From Propionibacteriaceae bacterium AM104-82 (GTDB lineage: Bacteria > Actinomycetota > Actinomycetes > Propionibacteriales > Propionibacteriaceae): a stretch of DNA of 14,990 nucleotides. Below are positions 14,161 to 14,990 of this stretch, one piece after another (the first letter of the stretch is position 1; each line of letters opens with the position of its first letter). The notes under the pieces were generated by a model, which saw nothing but the letters and a program-made list of their open reading frames with translations, did not search any database and was not told where the DNA came from. The stretch covers positions 1 to 14,990 of the forward strand of contig JAQDQK010000038.1 of NCBI GenBank assembly GCA_027658995.1. Direction: 5' to 3'. The position numbers and the translations under genes are program-made.

Positions 14161-14872
14161 TGCCTACCTGACCATTCGGGGCATAGAGATCGACGTCATC
14201 TACAAGGACATCAAGAACCTCCACATCGGCGTCTACCCACCGCTCGGACGTGTGCGGGTCGCTGCACCTACGCGGCTGAACGACGACCAGGTCAGACTCG
14301 CCGTGATCCAGCGACTGCCATGGATCAAGCGTCAGCGCGAGCACCTCAAGGCCGCGCCGCGTCAGACGGAACGAGAGATGATCACTGGAGAGTCCCACTA
14401 CGTCTGGGGTCTCCGCAAACGATTGAAGGTTGTCGAGCGAACCGGCCGCACCCATTTCGAAGTCGGCGGTGACCGATTGCTGCTCTTCACGCCTAGCCAC
14501 ACCACGGCCGAACAACGCCGGACGGCACTCGATCAGTGGTACCGAGGGCAGCTTCGTGATGCTGCCCCCGCAGTCATATCGACCTGGGAGCAGGAACTGG
14601 AAGTGTCAGTCCCCAAGTGGACAATTCGACGCATGAAGACAAAATGGGGATCGTGCAACCGGGAGACCCGGCACCTGTGGTTCAACGTGGAGCTAGCGAA
14701 GAAACACCCCGACTGCCTAGAGTACGTCGTCGTCCACGAGATGGCTCACTACTTCGAGCGCAACCACGGTGAGCGCTTCACCAAGCTAATGGACAAGTAC
14801 CTCCCCGATTGGCGCAGTCGGCGGGATTCGCTGAACGGTTCACCACTCGCACAGGAGGAGTGGTCGTCATAG
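14147..14872 (+). CDS. YgjP-like (DUF45, M48-type) zinc metallopeptidase
   Basis: 241 aa. The zinc site is VVHEMAHYFERNHGERF: H197 and H201 with catalytic E198, and H207 as probable third ligand, the HExxHxxxxxH arrangement of the YgjP/WLM group. Upstream, TIRRMKTKWGSCNRETRHLWFN is the conserved MKTRWGSC-type segment of that family. The N-terminal half (YLTIRGIEIDVIYKDIKNLH, then VRVAAPTRLND) also fits the DUF45 N-domain. There is no signal peptide or membrane helix, so it is cytoplasmic. GTG 14147 overlaps the 3' end of hsdR by 14 nt in another frame, with GAAGG six to seven bases upstream, so translation is likely coupled. YgjP-like genes are known neighbours of Type I R-M operons. A role in processing or turnover of Hsd subunits is inference only. 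Confidence 0.88.
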   Translation: MSTASAYLTIRGIEIDVIYKDIKNLHIGVYPPLGRVRVAAPTRLNDDQVRLAVIQRLPWIKRQREHLKAAPRQTEREMITGESHYVWGLRKRLKVVERTGRTHFEVGGDRLLLFTPSHTTAEQRRTALDQWYRGQLRDAAPAVISTWEQELEVSVPKWTIRRMKTKWGSCNRETRHLWFNVELAKKHPDCLEYVVVHEMAHYFERNHGERFTKLMDKYLPDWRSRRDSLNGSPLAQEEWSS

Positions 14873-14990
14873 CTACCAAGATGCGCGCGCCCCAGAACGA
14901 GGCGACCGGCACGTCCGGCCAATCGTTCGTAAAGGGGCTCTTCGTACTTGCGGTGGGTCGGGGGCGACACGCCGGGTGAGCGGGGTGGGC
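14873..14990. other. Downstream flank, no supported gene
   Basis: No clear terminator or gene start is seen in the last 118 bases. A 32-codon frame from ATG 14881 to TGA 14979 exists but lacks a properly spaced ribosome binding site. The flank returns to high-GC composition with a G-rich run near 14955-14990. Confidence 0.4.

Noticed and set aside
14860..14979. Small ORF after the metallopeptidase (GTG 14860 or ATG 14881, 32-39 codons)
   Set aside because: AGGAGG at 14853 is one base from the GTG and 22 bases from the ATG, so neither start is convincing, and no family is recognised.

Overview
The window is high-GC DNA with G/C-rich third codon positions and GGAGG-type ribosome binding sites. 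The gene families (NERD protein, hotdog thioesterase, GAF/HisKA_3 kinase, LuxR output) fit a high-GC Gram-positive bacterium (Actinomycetota). A Propionibacteriaceae-like host is a guess, not something the sequence proves.

Left part (1-5870), chromosome-like: a minus-strand NERD-domain protein with an N-terminal zinc ribbon (47-994) diverges from a small hotdog-fold thioesterase (1102-1629), followed by a ribokinase (1682-2596). Next comes a damaged signalling block. One long gene encodes GAF, HisKA_3 kinase, ATPase, a degenerate receiver and a LuxR helix-turn-helix. It is interrupted by a frameshift near 3500 and lacks a stop in its own frame where it should end (about 4460). It runs into a second sensor kinase (4515-5870) that has lost its start and most of its first membrane helix. 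A perfect 10-bp hairpin lies at that junction.

Middle part (5871-7496), accessory or decayed: a minus-strand two-helix membrane protein with a GNAT-like domain (6270-6839), a degraded minus-strand reading frame just downstream of it (5969-6269), and an orphan resolvase-type helix-turn-helix ORF (7082-7471) on the plus strand. Short inverted repeats are frequent, and base composition is visibly more A/T-rich in places, especially 7430-7490.

Right part (7497-14872): a compact four-gene Type I restriction-modification operon, hsdM-hsdS-hsdR plus a YgjP-like zinc metallopeptidase. The first three genes are joined by ATGA overlaps and the fourth overlaps hsdR by 14 nt. HsdM and HsdS would form the N6-adenine methyltransferase, HsdR adds translocation and cleavage, and the peptidase is a co-expressed accessory of unknown role. 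No tRNA, rRNA, CRISPR array or intact transposase was found. The most novel points are the kinase-pseudoreceiver-LuxR single-chain architecture and the decayed junction after it; the R-M cassette is intact and of a known kind.
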